Positions 1-8,043 of a stretch of DNA of 64,000 nt are shown piece by piece. The DNA is from Candidatus Saccharimonadota bacterium (GTDB lineage: Bacteria > Patescibacteriota > Saccharimonadia > Saccharimonadales > Saccharimonadaceae). The notes under the pieces are model-generated. The model saw only the letters and a program-made list of their open reading frames with translations, was not told the origin of the DNA and did no database searches. The stretch covers positions 177,813 to 241,812 of the forward strand of contig JAFRLS010000003.1 in assembly GCA_017431105.1 (NCBI GenBank). Reading direction: 5' to 3'. The translations under genes and the position numbers were made by a program. How positions within the stretch are numbered: position 1 is the first letter of the stretch; every line of letters starts with the position of its first letter.

Positions 1-420
1 ACCATTTTTTGTCATCAAATCCACCGCTTCCATATCGTCTTTAATATAATCAGTGGCCTTCGCGATAATGTCGGCCGGCAAAAGTTCAAGTTTTTTGTAA
101 TTATCAAGATAGACCTTGCTATAAAAATCCGCAATTTCAAACGGACTCTTCCCTTCGCGTGCGGCACCTTTTTCTAGTTTATCTTCACCCTCGTCAGCAT
201 CAGACACTAGATGCCCGACATCAGTCAAATTCAGCACACGCTTAACTTGATACCCATTTGCTTTCAAAGTACGCACTAATAAATCCCAATAAGTATAGGC
301 GGCATAATTCCCAATATGCGGAAAATTATAAACAGTTGGGCCACAAGTATAAATTTTTACCTCGTCACCGAGTGGTTTAAAGGTTTCGAGTTTTCTGGTT
401 GCGGTATTATACAATTTCAT
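1..420 (-). CDS. cysS: Cysteinyl-tRNA synthetase, N-terminal part (cut by window edge)
   Basis: Charges tRNA-Cys with cysteine in the cytoplasm. Only the first 140 codons are in the window and the rest lies beyond position 1. The translation begins MKLYNTATRKLETF and carries the class I landmarks of CysS: the zinc-ligand stretch YTCGPTVYN and the HIGH-type motif FPHIGN, followed by NLTDVGHL. The start ATG (418-420) lies inside the last codons of the upstream hydrolase gene, a 14-bp overlap that suggests co-transcription and translational coupling. The KMSKS loop and anticodon-binding domain cannot be checked here. Confidence 0.95.
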   Translation of the reverse strand, partial: MKLYNTATRKLETFKPLGDEVKIYTCGPTVYNFPHIGNYAAYTYWDLLVRTLKANGYQVKRVLNLTDVGHLVSDADEGEDKLEKGAAREGKSPFEIADFYSKVYLDNYKKLELLPADIIAKATDYIKDDMEAVDLMTKNG

Positions 421-1150
421 TCCCTGCCTCCTTTAAATATTTTTGCAATGTACTAACTATTTTATTATATTTGTCCGGGGTTACACTATGAGCGCCAACA
501 GTTTTGATTATATGGATATTCGGGTTGGCTTTTGCTACTCTCGGTATATTGAGCGGTGCAATTATCTTATCAAGCTCGCCATATATTACGGTGGTTGGAC
601 AATTTATCTTCTCAAAATAACTATAGTTCTTTGGGTCCGGTATAATATATTTTATTTCATTCTTAAATGCTTTAGTTTTTACTATCTCGCTATTTTTACG
701 CGCGACTACCTCGCTAAATCCATCCATAGCCTTTTTAAACATTGGGTTTTTGACTTCATCTTCACGGTAAATCGGTGGCGATACTAAAATCAAACCTTCA
801 ATCAACTTTTTATCAACATAACGTGCTGCAATCATAGTACCCATAGAATGAGCGATAATGATTAATGGCGTCCTAACGCCTAGCTCATTTATCGAATTAT
901 CCAGTGCTCCTAATTGTTCCTCAAAACTATATTCTAATTCATCCGAATGGCTAGATTTCCCTGCGCCCAGAAGATCGAACGCCACAAACCTAATACCATT
1001 CATTGATTTTTCATTTTCCAAATGTTCAAGCAGGCCTTTAAAACTGTTTGAATCGGACGCGATTCCATGGATTAATACTACGGTTAATTTTGGCTCCCCA
1101 GCTTTACATACGTCATAAGTTTTGGCTAGCGCTAATGGCAGTTTACTCAT
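407..1150 (-). CDS. Alpha/beta hydrolase
   Basis: Small serine hydrolase of the alpha/beta fold, 247 residues from the chosen start. Visible landmarks are the oxyanion-side motif VVLIHG near the N-terminus, the nucleophile elbow AHSMGT, a late acidic residue in YGELDKI and the catalytic His in VGAHS. Substrate is unknown; esterase or lipase-type activity on small esters is the family default. The ATG at 1150 overlaps the stop of the DHH gene by 8 bp and is preferred over an upstream start that would overlap further. No signal peptide, so cytoplasmic. It sits between a phosphoesterase gene and cysS in one minus-strand run. Confidence 0.8.
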   Translation of the reverse strand: MSKLPLALAKTYDVCKAGEPKLTVVLIHGIASDSNSFKGLLEHLENEKSMNGIRFVAFDLLGAGKSSHSDELEYSFEEQLGALDNSINELGVRTPLIIIAHSMGTMIAARYVDKKLIEGLILVSPPIYREDEVKNPMFKKAMDGFSEVVARKNSEIVKTKAFKNEIKYIIPDPKNYSYFEKINCPTTVIYGELDKIIAPLNIPRVAKANPNIHIIKTVGAHSVTPDKYNKIVSTLQKYLKEAGNEIV

Positions 1151-2132
1151 TTTTAAGCTCCGCCAAAAGTCCCGGCACAATTTTTACAAGGTCTCGTACC
1201 ACCTCTTCGTAACTCGTATCATAAGTCCTAAATCCGGCCGCATATGGATGCCCGCCCCCACCAAAATAACCGGCTATTTTCTCGGAAATTCCAGCATCCG
1301 AAGCCGAGCGGATTTTGCCAGTAACCTTACCATCTGGGTAGGTTTTAATCGCTACAGCCACTTTTACACCCTCTACTAAGCGAAGCTCTTCCAAAATCAG
1401 AACATTCGGATTGTATTCATCTGAATATTCACGAATATCGTCCCACGATATATGTACAGTCGCTAACTCGCCATCCAAAAAATATTCAATTCTTTTAATC
1501 AAATCCGCCTTATAATCCAAAATTCTTGGTGATTTTTTCATGAATTCTCGGCGACGCTCTTCTAAAGCCGAGATGTCAGCACCTAGCTTGGTCAATTCGG
1601 CAGCGATTTCAAAAGTCCGCGCTGTTACCGATGAACTGGTTAATCCCAAAGTGTCAGACAGTATCCCTTGAAATATCGCCTCAGCGGCCGGAATCTCAAT
1701 AGGGATGTTTTGCCCTTTTGCAATTTCATATATTAATTCCGCACAAGCCGGCTTCACATCTATGATGCTATCATGCGAGAACTCGATATCATCTTCGGTC
1801 TCATGATGATCGATCACTAAAACTGGTGCCGAATACAAACGATTCTTGATTGCCGAATCTTCTAGTAATTTAGACAGCAAAATTTCCGCCGCCGTATCCA
1901 CTATAATGTATCCATCAGCCTTGAAATCGAATTCATTAGTCACTCTAGACCAATCACTAAAATAATGTAGATATTTCGGGATATCTACCGGGCAATACAA
2001 ACTAATGGTTTTTTCGGGCAACAAATGATCCAACGCAATTGCTGAGCCGAGCGAATCACCATCAGGATTTTCTGCTTGAATTATACAGATTGTGTTTTTG
2101 CCATCAATAAAACTCGTAAATTTTTGATACAT
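1143..2132 (-). CDS. DHH-family phosphoesterase (NrnA-like oligoribonuclease / pAp phosphatase)
   Basis: DHH/DHHA1 two-domain phosphoesterase of 329 residues. Members degrade short RNA oligonucleotides (nanoRNA), pAp or cyclic dinucleotides with Mn2+. Visible motifs: PDGDSLGSA for the first metal site, VDTA, the signature VIDHHE, and the C-terminal DHHA1 motif GGGGHPYAAGF. No N-terminal membrane or PAS part, so it is the NrnA type and not GdpP. The start ATG at 2132 lies 6 nt from a TATAAT box (2139-2144), so the mRNA is probably leaderless. It is divergent from the yqeG-like gene, whose own promoter is only a few bases away. Confidence 0.85.
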   Translation of the reverse strand: MYQKFTSFIDGKNTICIIQAENPDGDSLGSAIALDHLLPEKTISLYCPVDIPKYLHYFSDWSRVTNEFDFKADGYIIVDTAAEILLSKLLEDSAIKNRLYSAPVLVIDHHETEDDIEFSHDSIIDVKPACAELIYEIAKGQNIPIEIPAAEAIFQGILSDTLGLTSSSVTARTFEIAAELTKLGADISALEERRREFMKKSPRILDYKADLIKRIEYFLDGELATVHISWDDIREYSDEYNPNVLILEELRLVEGVKVAVAIKTYPDGKVTGKIRSASDAGISEKIAGYFGGGGHPYAAGFRTYDTSYEEVVRDLVKIVPGLLAELKNE

Positions 2133-2169
2133 GACTATATTATACCTTATTTTGTGGTAAAATGAATGC

Positions 2170-2601
2170 ATGAGTATTTTTCACGTAGATCGTAGATTTG
2201 AACAATTTGAAGACATCACGCCTGAAATTTTGCGGCAAGAAAAAGTTAAATTGCTCCTCTGTGACCTTGATAACACTTTACGTCTTCACTCTGAAAAAGA
2301 GCCGGCAGACGAACTTATTGAATGGATTAGTGATTGTCGTAAAGCGGGAGTTAAGATTGTGATAGTCAGCAATAATGGTCGCAAAAAAATGATGCAGAAA
2401 TTTTGTGAGCCAATCGGTGTGCCCTGTGTTTGGTGGGCCAAAAAGCCAATGAGCACCAAATTAACCGAAGCTATGACTGAATACGGTGCTAAACCGGAAG
2501 AAACTGTCATGTTGGGCGACAAATGGTCAACCGATGTTCTAGCAGCTAGATTTGCTAAGATTCGCGCCTGGAAAGTTGATCACAGAAGGGATATCATATA
2601 A
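2170..2601 (+). CDS. YqeG-family HAD phosphatase
   Basis: HAD superfamily phosphatase of the IIIA/YqeG type, 143 residues. The nucleophile motif is CDLDNTL (DxDxT variant), motif II Ser is in VIVSNN, and the acidic motif near the end is MLGDKWSTDV. In Firmicutes YqeG acts on phosphatidylglycerophosphate or is linked to ribosome GTPases; next to pgsA here, dephosphorylation of phosphatidylglycerophosphate (a PgpP role) is an attractive inference, because no other PGP phosphatase is seen nearby. Extended -10 TGG-TAAAAT (2158-2163) ends 6 nt before the ATG, indicating a leaderless start. pgsA follows after 2 nt. Confidence 0.8.
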   Translation: MSIFHVDRRFEQFEDITPEILRQEKVKLLLCDLDNTLRLHSEKEPADELIEWISDCRKAGVKIVIVSNNGRKKMMQKFCEPIGVPCVWWAKKPMSTKLTEAMTEYGAKPEETVMLGDKWSTDVLAARFAKIRAWKVDHRRDII

Positions 2602-2603
2602 AC

Positions 2604-3161
2604 ATGGCGAAGAAAAAGCCTATTTTGACCGGGCCAACCATATTAACCATCATTCGTATAGTTTTAGTTTTACCACTCATGATTTTGATCTTCCAAGATA
2701 ACTTACCTGCCAAAATCATCGCTCTAATTTGCTTCATTATTGCTTCGGTTACAGATTTTATTGACGGTCGTTGGGCTCGTAAAACACACTCAGTTACAGA
2801 TTTAGGAGCTTTCTTAGATCCATTAGCTGATAAAATGTTGATTAATTTAACTTTTCTTGCGCTAGTCTACCTAGGCGTAGTCCCATTATGGATATTTGCT
2901 ATTGTTTTAGTGCGTGATTTTGCTGTGGATGGTATGCGTATGGTATCCGCTAAAAATGGCACCACGATTTCAGCTTCAATCTTTGGCAAAATCAAAACCA
3001 TGGTTCAAATGATTACACTTGCTTTAATTATTTTTAATCTCAACTTTAACAATAACATACTTTCAACTATAAACATCATACTATTATATATTGTAATCAT
3101 ACTCACAGTTTTTTCTGGCGCCGATTATCTTACAAAAGGCTGGAAACAACTAACAAAATAG
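2604..3161 (+). CDS. pgsA: CDP-diacylglycerol--glycerol-3-phosphate 3-phosphatidyltransferase
   Basis: Membrane enzyme making phosphatidylglycerol phosphate from CDP-diacylglycerol and glycerol-3-phosphate. The CDP-alcohol phosphotransferase signature D-x2-DG-x2-AR-x8-G-x3-D-x3-D is complete: TDFIDGRWARK, then DLGAFLDPLADK. Several hydrophobic segments fit the family's six-helix fold and 185 residues is normal length. It starts 2 nt after the YqeG-like phosphatase, with which it forms an operon, and its 3' end overlaps the convergent cdsA by 32 bp. Together these genes suggest the cell makes acidic phospholipid from imported or simple precursors. Confidence 0.92.
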   Translation: MAKKKPILTGPTILTIIRIVLVLPLMILIFQDNLPAKIIALICFIIASVTDFIDGRWARKTHSVTDLGAFLDPLADKMLINLTFLALVYLGVVPLWIFAIVLVRDFAVDGMRMVSAKNGTTISASIFGKIKTMVQMITLALIIFNLNFNNNILSTINIILLYIVIILTVFSGADYLTKGWKQLTK

Positions 3162-3816
3162 TTGCCGCAAAAGCCGTTGAGTCAACGCGGTCCAAAAATC
3201 CACCATGTCCTTCGCTACCGCCTACTAAAAGTTCTAGTCTTGCGAAGAATTTATTATGAATCAATATTTCATTAGAGTCTTTTACGCTAAACTTTCGTTT
3301 TAAGAAGCTTTCAAACAAATCACCAATTAAAGCCAGTGGCCCACAGAGTAAAAATAGCCAATCAGTAGCGGAACTTCCACGCACCATCATCAAAATTGCC
3401 ACCATCCCAATTGATGAAGCTAAACCAAGGAATGTTCCCTCCCAAGTTTTGTTTTTAGAAATACGTGGAAATGGTCTGGATTTTTTAAATACCTTGCCGC
3501 CAAACGCTTTACCAAAAAGATATGCAAAAATATCATAGCCGCAAACGCCAAGTATAATATACCAAAAGTGCGCTAAATCTATTTTAGCGACAAAAATCGT
3601 ACCTCCGACCAAGAAAAGTGTCTCCACGATGGCTAAAAGTATATTCAAAGTATGTTTTTTCTTACTAAAGAAGCTTAAAAGTTCGATCAATGATATTAAA
3701 GAAAAGACGCCATAGATAATTTTAAAAGGAATCGAATCGAAAGTATATAACGCCACTAACGCCACTATGAACATTCCGAGCCCCACGATGATTCGCACTC
3801 TAAAATTCTTGTCCAT
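3130..3816 (-). CDS. cdsA: Phosphatidate cytidylyltransferase (CDP-diglyceride synthase)
   Basis: Integral membrane enzyme that forms CDP-diacylglycerol from phosphatidic acid and CTP; its product feeds PgsA, encoded convergently. 228 residues with multiple hydrophobic helices. The C-terminal signature is recognisable: SFLKRKFSVKDSNE and then GHGGFLDRVDS. Unusually, about 15-17 extra residues (HNKFFARLELLVGGS) separate the KDS part from the HGG part, where most family members have only a few. Key Lys, Asp, His, Gly and Arg are kept, so activity is likely. The ATG lies 6 nt from extended -10 TGA-TATAAT (3823-3828), a leaderless arrangement. Confidence 0.88.
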   Translation of the reverse strand: MDKNFRVRIIVGLGMFIVALVALYTFDSIPFKIIYGVFSLISLIELLSFFSKKKHTLNILLAIVETLFLVGGTIFVAKIDLAHFWYIILGVCGYDIFAYLFGKAFGGKVFKKSRPFPRISKNKTWEGTFLGLASSIGMVAILMMVRGSSATDWLFLLCGPLALIGDLFESFLKRKFSVKDSNEILIHNKFFARLELLVGGSEGHGGFLDRVDSTAFAATILLVVSSLL

Positions 3817-3861
3817 AATTAAATTATATCACTATATCACCAAAGATGATAAAATAGTTGT

Positions 3862-5592
3862 ATGCTCGAATTTATCTATAATAAAATTAAAAATACCTTG
3901 CGTAAGATTGATATGCGGATTGAGCGCGCCAAATATGGTTACATTGATAAATTACCTAAAGATATCCAATACTTTGATGGCGGGCTTTATGACGTAGTTT
4001 ATGAATCATCATGCAAATGGCCGCACAACGTCGCGCTGGAATTTTTTAATACCCAAGTTGTCTATAAAGATTTAATTAAAAAAATTAATCGTGTGGCCGC
4101 CGCTCTGAAGGCTCTTGGAGCCGAGAAAGGTGACAGAATCACCATCTGCATGCCTAACACACCAGAAGCTATTTATATGTTTTATGCAGTAAACGAAATT
4201 GGTGCCGTCGCCAACATGGTCCACCCGCTGTCAAGCGAAAAGGAGATTGAAGATTATCTCAATCAATCCGAATCTAAAATTATGTTTTGTGTTGATATTA
4301 GCTATCCGAAAGTCGAAGCAATTATTAAAAACACTGCAGCTGAACAAGTAATAGTGGTTTCACCAACTCGCTCCATGGACTTTCTCGTTCGTGCTATTTA
4401 TAAAATTACCAAAGGCCGCAAAAACCATATTAAAAAATCTCAACACGTCGTTACTTGGGATCAATTCTTAAATAAGGCTAGCAAGTTCGTCGGCAATCCT
4501 CACGCCAGGGTTAACTCTAAAGACGACGCCGTAATAATGTATTCTGGTGGTACTACTGGCAAACCTAAAGGTATCGTACTTTCAAATCTAAACTTCAACG
4601 CTCAGGCTCTTGGTGCTAAATATTTAGTGCCAGAGTTATTTAAATCTAATTACTCGTTTATGGCTTTTTTGCCGAACTTCCATGCTTTTGGTCTAGGTTG
4701 TTGCATACATATGCCTTTATATTTTGGCGCCCGTACTTTTTTGATCCCACAATTTAACCCTAAAAAATTTAAGAAGTATATCACTAAATATAAAGTCGAT
4801 ATTTTAGTTGGTGTGCCAACAGTTTTTGATTATCTTACCAAAATTAAATTTAAAAAAGATGATTTAAAAAACGTTAAATTCGTAGTATCTGGCGGTGATA
4901 TGATTAGTATGTCCAGCAAAGAAAAAATCAACGAATTTCTAGCGGCGCATGGTTCAAAAGCTATTATCGAAAACGGTTACGGCTTAACTGAAGCATCTGG
5001 CGGATTTATTTTCTCACCAAGAAGTGTAGCCGAAGAGCCAGATTCCATTGGCTACCCAATCCCAGACAACGAAGTTATTATCATGAATCTCAAGACTAAA
5101 AAAGGGGCTAAATTAGGTGAAGATGGTGAGATTTTAGTTCGAGGGCTCTCGGTCATGAAACGTTATCTTAACAAACCAAAAGAAACAGAGGAAGCCTTTA
5201 TTATGGTTGGTAATAAAAAATATCTCCGCACTGGCGACATTGGTTATGCCGATGAACGTGGTGTTATCCACTTCCGCTCGCGTCTTAAACGGATGATCGT
5301 ATCAAACGGATATAATATATATCCAGCTAACATAGAAGACATTACACTAAAGTGTAATAAGATCAATAGTTGCGCTGTGGTTGGGCGCGAAGATAAATTA
5401 CGTGGTGAAAAAGTTGTAGTTTTTGCCGTATTAAACCCAGAAGCTTCTGAACGCGCCGCGAGAAAAGAACTAGCCAACATTTACAAGAAATACCTCGCAA
5501 AATATGAAATTCCTCGCGAGATTCGCTTCATCCCAGAGCTCCCGAAAACCAAGCTGGCCAAAGTAGACTTCAAAGCACTAGAGAATCTGTAA
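3862..5592 (+). CDS. AMP-dependent acyl-CoA (fatty acid) synthetase
   Basis: Adenylate-forming ligase of 576 residues that activates a carboxylic acid, probably a fatty acid, with ATP. The P-loop-like motif is MYSGGTTGKPKG, followed by ENGYGLTEASG and the hinge region YLRTGDIGYAD, and RLKRMIVSNGYNIYPANIE with a late catalytic Lys in PKTKLAKVDF. No carrier protein domain. In an organism without visible fatty-acid synthesis it would fit use of host- or environment-derived fatty acids for phospholipid, alongside pgsA, cdsA and the acyltransferase at 20.5 kb (inference). TAAAAT at 3850-3855 ends 6 nt before the ATG, so leaderless. The gene ends at the hairpin repeat at 5594. Confidence 0.85.
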   Translation: MLEFIYNKIKNTLRKIDMRIERAKYGYIDKLPKDIQYFDGGLYDVVYESSCKWPHNVALEFFNTQVVYKDLIKKINRVAAALKALGAEKGDRITICMPNTPEAIYMFYAVNEIGAVANMVHPLSSEKEIEDYLNQSESKIMFCVDISYPKVEAIIKNTAAEQVIVVSPTRSMDFLVRAIYKITKGRKNHIKKSQHVVTWDQFLNKASKFVGNPHARVNSKDDAVIMYSGGTTGKPKGIVLSNLNFNAQALGAKYLVPELFKSNYSFMAFLPNFHAFGLGCCIHMPLYFGARTFLIPQFNPKKFKKYITKYKVDILVGVPTVFDYLTKIKFKKDDLKNVKFVVSGGDMISMSSKEKINEFLAAHGSKAIIENGYGLTEASGGFIFSPRSVAEEPDSIGYPIPDNEVIIMNLKTKKGAKLGEDGEILVRGLSVMKRYLNKPKETEEAFIMVGNKKYLRTGDIGYADERGVIHFRSRLKRMIVSNGYNIYPANIEDITLKCNKINSCAVVGREDKLRGEKVVVFAVLNPEASERAARKELANIYKKYLAKYEIPREIRFIPELPKTKLAKVDFKALENL

Positions 5593-5593
5593 A

Positions 5594-5693
5594 GATTGTA
5601 ATTATGTATTTTTGGGACCGTAGGCTTGGGCGCTCGCCGAAGGCGCACGAAGTAGCGCCCTTGAGCGTGTCCCAAAAATATATAATTACAATC
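5594..5693. terminator. Long bidirectional terminator hairpin carrying a GC-rich repeat core
   Basis: Lies between the convergent acyl-CoA ligase (+) and recR (-). Outer arms 5594-5617 and 5670-5693 are 24 nt each and complementary except for one G-U position, with A/T-rich outer parts that provide U-tracts on both strands. Nested inside, 5615-5632 and 5656-5672 form an imperfect GC-rich stem (GGAC...GGGCG with CGCCC...GTCC). The same core sequence, on the opposite strand and with a shorter middle, recurs at 15538-15574 inside an unrelated terminator. The right arm overlaps the last codons of recR. Confidence 0.75.
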
Positions 5694-6291
5694 TCGTCCG
5701 ATTTTCTAGCGCTGCTGAAAGCGTAATTTGATCAGCATAGGATAGGTCAACTCCGAGAGGCAGGCCTCGCGCCAATCTTGTCAACTTTAATTTTGGATTT
5801 TTCTCGTGTAAAATTTTTTCAAGTAGTAGTGCAGTTGATTCACCTTCCACCGATGGATTTGTCGCAATGATTACTTCTCCGACATTATCTTTTTTGACAC
5901 GTTCTACCAATTCTTCAATATGCAATTGGTCTGGCGTAATCCCATCAATCGGTGAAACTGCTCCGCCTAAGACATGATATGTGCCTTTATAACCATGCGT
6001 AGCTTCGATTGCATAAATATCTAACGGTTCCTCGACTACTAGTATAGTAGTTTTATCTCGTGAATTATCTGAATATAGTGGTGACACCTCATCTTTTTCG
6101 TCGATCAAAGCGAAAGTTACAGGGCAAGACTTAACTTTTGTATGTATATTTGATAAAGTTTCAATAATTTCCTCAGATACTTTTGGGCTAGATTTAAAAA
6201 GATAGTAAGCATAACGTTCTGCTGTTCGTGGGCCCACACCAGGCAACATGCCTAGCGCTTCAATCGCATTCTCGAGAGCTTTTGGTAGCAT
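5686..6291 (-). CDS. recR: Recombination mediator protein RecR, zinc finger degenerate
   Basis: Helps RecO/RecF load RecA at gaps. 201 residues: N-terminal helix-hairpin-helix (LGMLPGVGPRTAERYAY), a central Toprim domain (VVEEPLDIYAIE...YKGTYHVLGGAVSPIDG) and a C-terminal ARGLPLGVDLSYAD segment. The usual four-Cys zinc finger between them is degenerate: at the expected places only the first Cys remains (CPVT...SPLY), the others being Thr, Ser and Tyr. The ATG at 6291 is chosen because it gives the standard RecR N-terminus and lies 1 nt after the ybaB stop; dnaX-ybaB-recR gene order is classical and is loosely kept here, interrupted by dnaB and a glycosyltransferase. Confidence 0.9.
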   Translation of the reverse strand: MLPKALENAIEALGMLPGVGPRTAERYAYYLFKSSPKVSEEIIETLSNIHTKVKSCPVTFALIDEKDEVSPLYSDNSRDKTTILVVEEPLDIYAIEATHGYKGTYHVLGGAVSPIDGITPDQLHIEELVERVKKDNVGEVIIATNPSVEGESTALLLEKILHEKNPKLKLTRLARGLPLGVDLSYADQITLSAALENRTRL

Positions 6292-6292
6292 T

Positions 6293-6589
6293 TTACATTC
6301 CAAGACCAGAAAGACCACCCATCAAAGGTTTCATCTTATCGGTTGCGATTTCCTGTGCTTTTGCAAAGCCATCTCGCATACAGTTTTCAATCCAACGCTC
6401 TAGTTCATGAATATCATCAAAATCGATTTTCTCTGGATCAAGCTTTACTTTTTTTACTTTAAGTTCGCCACTGATTTGCACCACTACAGCGCCGTCGCCA
6501 GCCTCTACTTCTACAATTTCATTTTTCAATTCTTTTTGTGCCTTGCGAAGCTGATTAACAAGCCTCATTTGGTCCATTGTCTGACCCAT
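6293..6589 (-). CDS. YbaB/EbfC-family nucleoid-associated protein
   Basis: Small DNA-binding protein of 98 residues that acts as a dimer on the nucleoid and is usually encoded just before recR, as here. N-terminal coiled helix (MRLVNQLRKAQKELKNEI) followed by the beta-rich part VEAGDGAVVVQISGELKVKKVKLDPE and a C-terminal helix with a Met/Gly-rich tail GGLSGLGM, all typical. Ribosome binding sequence AAGGAG precedes the ATG within the end of the upstream glycosyltransferase gene (1-nt gap), so it is translated from a shared transcript. Confidence 0.85.
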   Translation of the reverse strand: MGQTMDQMRLVNQLRKAQKELKNEIVEVEAGDGAVVVQISGELKVKKVKLDPEKIDFDDIHELERWIENCMRDGFAKAQEIATDKMKPLMGGLSGLGM

Positions 6590-6590
6590 A

Positions 6591-8027
6591 TTATTCTCCT
6601 TTTTCTGTATATAGATATATTATATCAGAGTTTTCCCTCATCGGTGAAGTAATAATTCGAGAAAGCCGGTAGTTTTTGTCCTCACTCACACCATATAGAA
6701 TTGCCAAGTTGTACGGCCTTTCATCATGTAGTTCATCTATCACGGAAATATCAGTCGAGTCTTCCAAGATTTTATAAAAATCATAGTGGTCGGATACAAG
6801 TAATGTTTCATTGGACAAGTTATGGCGAATAATATTTAAATCATAATAAAACTCGTTAGCAACATTTGGGTTGTATCTATATCCGTATATATATTGCAAT
6901 AAACTAGGTATTATGGTTATTGCGAATAAAATGGAAAGCGGTATAATCGCAGCAATTCTGGCGTATGGGTTTTCTGGAAATAATCCATACCATTTCTCCA
7001 ATAGGTATTTAAGACCATGGGCTACCAAAATTGCGATTGGCAAAATAAAGAAAATGATGGCATTTGGATTGAAGCCAGTAATAATTATTGTAAAAACCAA
7101 AAGCAACGAAGCGATCGAATTGCGTGAGGCAAAAAAACCTTTCGTGGTTGAAAAAAGACCAATTAAAGCTAATGCGAGAGTTGGCATACTTAACAGCGGC
7201 GTCAAAAACACGCTCTCGAGCGAGCCACTCCACAAGAATACAGGCGCCAATCCGCTGCCGATATTTCCAAAGAAATGAGAAGCATCAAAGTTGTTCGTAA
7301 ATAATAATCCCATAATTGTATCGGGATGGTTAATTATATTCATTACTAGTATTGAAATTCCAGAAAGAATAAATGCACCTATAATGAATAGAGGTAATTT
7401 TGGCAAACTTTTTACAACAAAACGCAGGTGCGGCTGGCAAAACACAAAGATGACGCAAAAAATCGCAAAATACACCATATATGGTGTAAAAACTGAAAGC
7501 AATAATGCTATAGCAAAAAAGAATGAATATATTGGTTTTGGTCTTTTTTCACCTTGAATCTTAGATCCAAGCCAAAGTAATAGCGTAGGCCAGAACAAAA
7601 TCATAATTAATGGCGTTCCAGAACCAGCTAAGAATAAGAATGGGGTAGATAGTACTACTAGACAAGACGCCAGCAGCGAAACGTTGCTCTTAAACCAACG
7701 ATTTAATAGAAGGATTAGAAGTAAACCTAGAAACAGACCAATTATGATACTTGGCAATTTAATAGAATATGGTGTCAATCCGAAGATCATAATAGAGAGC
7801 TTTTGTAATACTCTATAAGGCAAATTAACCAAATCTCCGTTTAGTGGTGCATCAAAACTTAAATAATAAGAATGGGTAGCGGATTCCATCTCTGCTTCAG
7901 ACAGACCACTCTGTGAAAAAAGCGGTAGTAAAAACAGTAAAAACACAAAAGCCGTGCCGAGTAAGATATATCCAATTATAAATCTATAGCGATATAAAAA
8001 TAATTTCGAGATGATTATCTTTTTCAC
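6591..8027 (-). CDS. Multi-pass membrane glycosyltransferase (ArnT/PMT-like, GT39/GT83 type)
   Basis: Polytopic membrane protein of about 478 residues with roughly ten or more hydrophobic segments. The first loop carries an acidic pair (SEAEMESATHSYYL) and a motif FGLTPYSIKLPSIIIGL resembling the RLP-type signature of lipid-phosphate-dependent glycosyltransferases (protein mannosyltransferase/ArnT fold). It would transfer a sugar from a polyprenyl-phosphate donor to a cell-surface acceptor; donor and acceptor are unknown. The GTG at 8027 is chosen because extended -10 TGT-TATAAT (8034-8039) lies 6 nt upstream; longer in-frame starts would run deep into dnaB. Call rests on topology and one motif, so moderate certainty. 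Confidence 0.6.
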   Translation of the reverse strand: MKKIIISKLFLYRYRFIIGYILLGTAFVFLLFLLPLFSQSGLSEAEMESATHSYYLSFDAPLNGDLVNLPYRVLQKLSIMIFGLTPYSIKLPSIIIGLFLGLLLILLLNRWFKSNVSLLASCLVVLSTPFLFLAGSGTPLIMILFWPTLLLWLGSKIQGEKRPKPIYSFFFAIALLLSVFTPYMVYFAIFCVIFVFCQPHLRFVVKSLPKLPLFIIGAFILSGISILVMNIINHPDTIMGLLFTNNFDASHFFGNIGSGLAPVFLWSGSLESVFLTPLLSMPTLALALIGLFSTTKGFFASRNSIASLLLVFTIIITGFNPNAIIFFILPIAILVAHGLKYLLEKWYGLFPENPYARIAAIIPLSILFAITIIPSLLQYIYGYRYNPNVANEFYYDLNIIRHNLSNETLLVSDHYDFYKILEDSTDISVIDELHDERPYNLAILYGVSEDKNYRLSRIITSPMRENSDIIYLYTEKGE

Positions 8028-8043
8028 ATAAACATTATAACAT

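Noticed and set aside
443..787. 114-codon plus-strand frame
   Set aside because: Antisense to the alpha/beta hydrolase, which has all catalytic motifs; no promoter or SD.
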